Assembly (NCBI RefSeq): GCF_001514065.1
Contig: NZ_KQ948422.1
Coordinates: 434,001-498,000, forward strand
Direction: 5' to 3'
Origin: Streptomyces antibioticus
Lineage (GTDB): Bacteria; Actinomycetota; Actinomycetes; Streptomycetales; Streptomycetaceae
DNA: 64,000 nucleotides
Below the pieces are notes generated by a model. It worked only from the letters and a program-made list of their open reading frames with translations. It ran no database searches and had not been told where the DNA came from. A program made the translations under genes and the position numbers. Numbering within the stretch: position 1 is the stretch's first letter; each line of letters opens with the position of its first letter. Shown here in pieces: positions 62,235 to 64,000 of the stretch.

Positions 62235-62261
62235 GCCGTCATGCCGGTTCGGCATGACGGC
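62235..62261. promoter_or_regulatory. Perfect 27-bp palindrome in the hydrolase/catalase intergenic region
   Basis: The arms GCCGTCATGCCG and CGGCATGACGGC are exact complements separated by GTT. Two direct copies of ATGCCGATCC occur nearby (62159-62168 and 62180-62189), the first five bases of which echo the arm. It lies 215 bp from the hydrolase start and 285 bp from the catalase start, so it could be a regulator site or a terminator hairpin. The absence of a T-run leaves both open. Confidence 0.6.
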
Positions 62262-62355
62262 TCGGAGAATCGGCATTGGCGTGACGAGTCACGGGCCGCA
62301 ATGCTCGGCAGAAGACGGAACTCGGCTCAGCGGCCCTGAAAGCGAAGGAACGGTT

Positions 62356-62463
62356 GTGGTGAAGTTCTTGTGGCGGATGGTGGATGAAACGCTCGCCGGA
62401 GCAGTGATCTACGCACTCACCTGCAGGCTGCTTCGCGACTCGCCGTCCGTACGACGGGCCTGA
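62356..62463 (+). CDS. Possible small membrane-associated peptide
   Basis: A 35-residue frame from GTG 62356 with AAGGA seven bases upstream encodes VKFLWRMVDETLAGAVIYAL and an Arg-rich end, i.e. one amphipathic or TM-like helix. It lies 82 bp before the catalase-like gene, in the same direction. It could be a leader peptide or nothing; I report it because of the ribosome site and composition. Confidence 0.3.
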   Translation: MVKFLWRMVDETLAGAVIYALTCRLLRDSPSVRRA

Positions 62464-62545
62464 ATTCCATGGGCACGACGCCGGTGCCGTCCTGTAACCG
62501 CCTTCTGCCTGACAGAGGGCCCGACTATTGAGAAGGTTTTTTCCT

Positions 62546-63484
62546 GTGCCGAGCACGGAATGGCGCGAAGTTTTTCTGCCAGACGAGAGCACCCAGCATG
62601 CGGAACAGGCGCATGTTTTCAGTGAACTGCAACGTAAGCGTCTGAAAAGGCACGGCCGCAGGAGAGCACTGCACCGCAATCAAGTGGCTGCTCTGAAGGC
62701 CACCCTCGCAGTGGAAGAAGACCTTCCCGATTATGCGAGGCAGGGAATCTTTGCCGCTCCCGCTGTCTTTGAGGCACATGTTCGGCTGTCCAACGGAAAC
62801 TTCTCCGCCGACCGGGCGCCTGACATCCGCGGGTTCGCGATCAAGGTGCTCGGGGCTTCGACGCCGTCGTCCGCCGACGTCGAGCAGAACTTCACCCTGG
62901 TCAGTCAGGAGACCTTGAAGGTCAGCGGCAGCGCTGACGTCGTCGGGATCGTCGATCTCTCCGCGAGCGCGCCCGGTGCTGCGCTTCGCAAGGCAGCAAC
63001 GAATCCGCAGCTCACGCGCACCGCTGTCGCGAACTTCCGGGACATGGTCAAGCCGTTCAGCGGATTCGCCACGCATGACTTTTTCAGCATCATGCCCATC
63101 ACGTTCGGAGACTACGCGGCCCGGTTGAAGCTGTGTGCCGCCTCAACGGCGATCAACAAGGAGGCGCGCAAGGATCTGGCCGCCGACATCTATACGCGAC
63201 TCACGGACGACGACCTGGAGTTCCTTTTCCAGGCCCAGTTCTTCGAGGACGAGCGTCGTACCCCGATCGAGGACTCCTCGGTCCGCTGGGACGCGCCTTG
63301 GTTCACCGTGGGGCGACTGCGTGTGCCTCGGCAAGCACCGGACGAGGCCTTGGCCGAGACCGTCGAGAAGAGCAGCTTCAACCCTTGGATCGCGGCGCCG
63401 GAGCATCGGCCTCTCGGAGAATTGATGCGTGCTCGCCGGGCGGCCTATGCGCTCAGCCGGCGCAACCGGGAGGGCGCTCCCTGA
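62546..63484 (+). CDS. Catalase-related haem protein (SrpA-like)
   Basis: A 312-residue protein from GTG 62546 (AGAAGG upstream; a TTG at 62528 is an alternative). It keeps the catalase-fold core ([20 protein letters not shown] with the likely distal His, [42 protein letters not shown]-like [20 protein letters not shown]). SrpA-type relatives bind haem and act as peroxidases or oxidases on small organic substrates; true catalase activity is usually low. The proximal Tyr of catalases is not obvious. It probably acts on an organic peroxide. Monocistronic. Confidence 0.82.
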   Translation: MPSTEWREVFLPDESTQHAEQAHVFSELQRKRLKRHGRRRALHRNQVAALKATLAVEEDLPDYARQGIFAAPAVFEAHVRLSNGNFSADRAPDIRGFAIKVLGASTPSSADVEQNFTLVSQETLKVSGSADVVGIVDLSASAPGAALRKAATNPQLTRTAVANFRDMVKPFSGFATHDFFSIMPITFGDYAARLKLCAASTAINKEARKDLAADIYTRLTDDDLEFLFQAQFFEDERRTPIEDSSVRWDAPWFTVGRLRVPRQAPDEALAETVEKSSFNPWIAAPEHRPLGELMRARRAAYALSRRNREGAP

Positions 63485-63686
63485 CAGGCCGCACAGAGAT
63501 GGACATCGGGACGGACGCGGCCGCCGGGACGGGTCCACGCCTTGCTGAGGCTACAACTCCTCTGACGGGCGCGGATGTTGTGACGGAACTCGGCCGGACC
63601 TCGGTGGATCGGCCGGGAGTCGGCGAGGCCGGCGCCCGGCCGTTCGAACCCGCAGCCGTTTCGGCATATGCCGGCACGGGCGTGGC

Positions 63687-63692
63687 TACGAT
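63687..63692 (+). promoter_or_regulatory. Probable -10 box (TACGAT) of the leaderless LysR gene
   Basis: TACGAT matches the actinobacterial -10 form and ends seven bases before ATG 63700. No Shine-Dalgarno sequence precedes that ATG, so the transcript is probably leaderless. The 200 bp upstream (63485-63686) show nothing else. Confidence 0.4.
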
Positions 63693-63699
63693 GACCCCC

Positions 63700-64000
63700 A
63701 TGGACCTCGATATGCGGCGGGTGCGCTACTTCGTGGCCGTGGCCGAGGAGTGCAGCTTCGTGCGCGCGGCGAGCCGTCTCTACATGACCCAGCCGGCGCT
63801 CAGCCGTCAGATCCGGGCGTTGGAGGAGGATCTGGGCGTGGTCCTCTTCCTGCGGGACCGGCAGGGCACTGTACTGACGCGGGCGGGACACCAGTTACTG
63901 GAGGACGCCCGACCGATGCTGGCGATGTCGCAGGCGGTGCAGCAGCGGGTGCGCATGGCGGACCGGGAGGTGAACCACTTCGCCATCGGATTCATGCCGG
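63700..64000 (+). CDS. LysR-family transcriptional regulator, 3' end outside window
   Basis: About 100 codons are visible. The N-terminal winged HTH has [40 protein letters not shown] and [15 protein letters not shown], the classic LTTR pattern. Starts at ATG 63700 (leaderless, see the -10 box) or ATG 63691. The effector domain lies outside the window. It is downstream of, and in the same direction as, the catalase-like gene, but has its own promoter. Confidence 0.88.
   Translation, partial: MDLDMRRVRYFVAVAEECSFVRAASRLYMTQPALSRQIRALEEDLGVVLFLRDRQGTVLTRAGHQLLEDARPMLAMSQAVQQRVRMADREVNHFAIGFMP

Noticed and set aside
1-64000. CRISPR array, rRNA operon, integrase or attachment site
   Set aside because: No regularly spaced repeats, rRNA-like conserved stretch, recombinase gene or tRNA-associated repeat was visible.

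Overview
The window is very GC-rich with strongly G/C-biased third codon positions, many GTG starts, several probable leaderless genes and secreted proteins with Tat or Sec signals. It carries actinobacterial hallmarks: AfsR/SARP-type regulators, a tendamistat-like amylase inhibitor, SpoIIE-type phosphatases and a LuxR-type two-component system. I read it as a Streptomyces or close relative. The many regulators, secreted enzymes and transporters, the absence of tRNA, rRNA or housekeeping operons, and the high number of broken genes suggest an accessory (possibly chromosome-arm) region. That placement is inference.

Layout. 0-6.5 kb: partial F5/8C-domain secreted protein, GH26 mannanase, two tandem membrane-anchored paralogues, secreted alpha/beta hydrolase. 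6.7-15 kb: WYL regulator/epoxide hydrolase pair with a perfect palindrome between them, quinone oxidoreductase/HxlR pair, a broken Nudix gene, an ASCH-Nudix chimera, small membrane proteins, GNAT genes and two transposase remnants. 15-20 kb: XRE-cupin regulator with operator, MMPL exporter, divergent histidine kinase and response regulator. 20-32 kb: hypothetical proteins, YbdK-type carboxylate-amine ligase, GAF-PP2C phosphatase, amylase inhibitor, M1 peptidase, lipoprotein, and three decayed genes (hemerythrin, ABM monooxygenase, PAS-GAF-PP2C).

32-40 kb is the most coherent unit: a TauD-like dioxygenase, a Rieske oxygenase and its flavin/2Fe-2S reductase, an NMT1-type ABC importer with two permeases, and a CDA-fold deaminase. 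Together these look like uptake and oxidative breakdown of a small amino- or N-methyl-substituted heterocycle; the substrate is unknown. A TetR gene lacking its DNA-binding domain lies at its end. 40.9-43.8 kb: TetR with an inverted-repeat operator, an extended SDR and an MDR reductase. 43.9-46.4 kb: UvrA2-like ATPase.

46.5-55.6 kb: a five-gene leftward cluster (hydrolase, 2TM protein, DUF4188-like, cupin, CMD-like) divergent from a rightward SARP-ATPase/aminotransferase/MFS operon. 55.8-64 kb: a second and third hydrolase of the same family, a DHA1 exporter, a TetR/SDR pair sharing two identical operator sites, an ISL3 transposase remnant, a catalase-like haemoprotein and the start of a LysR gene.

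There are twelve broken, truncated or chimeric genes. Most carry frameshifts together with truncation, so simple read errors do not explain all of them.
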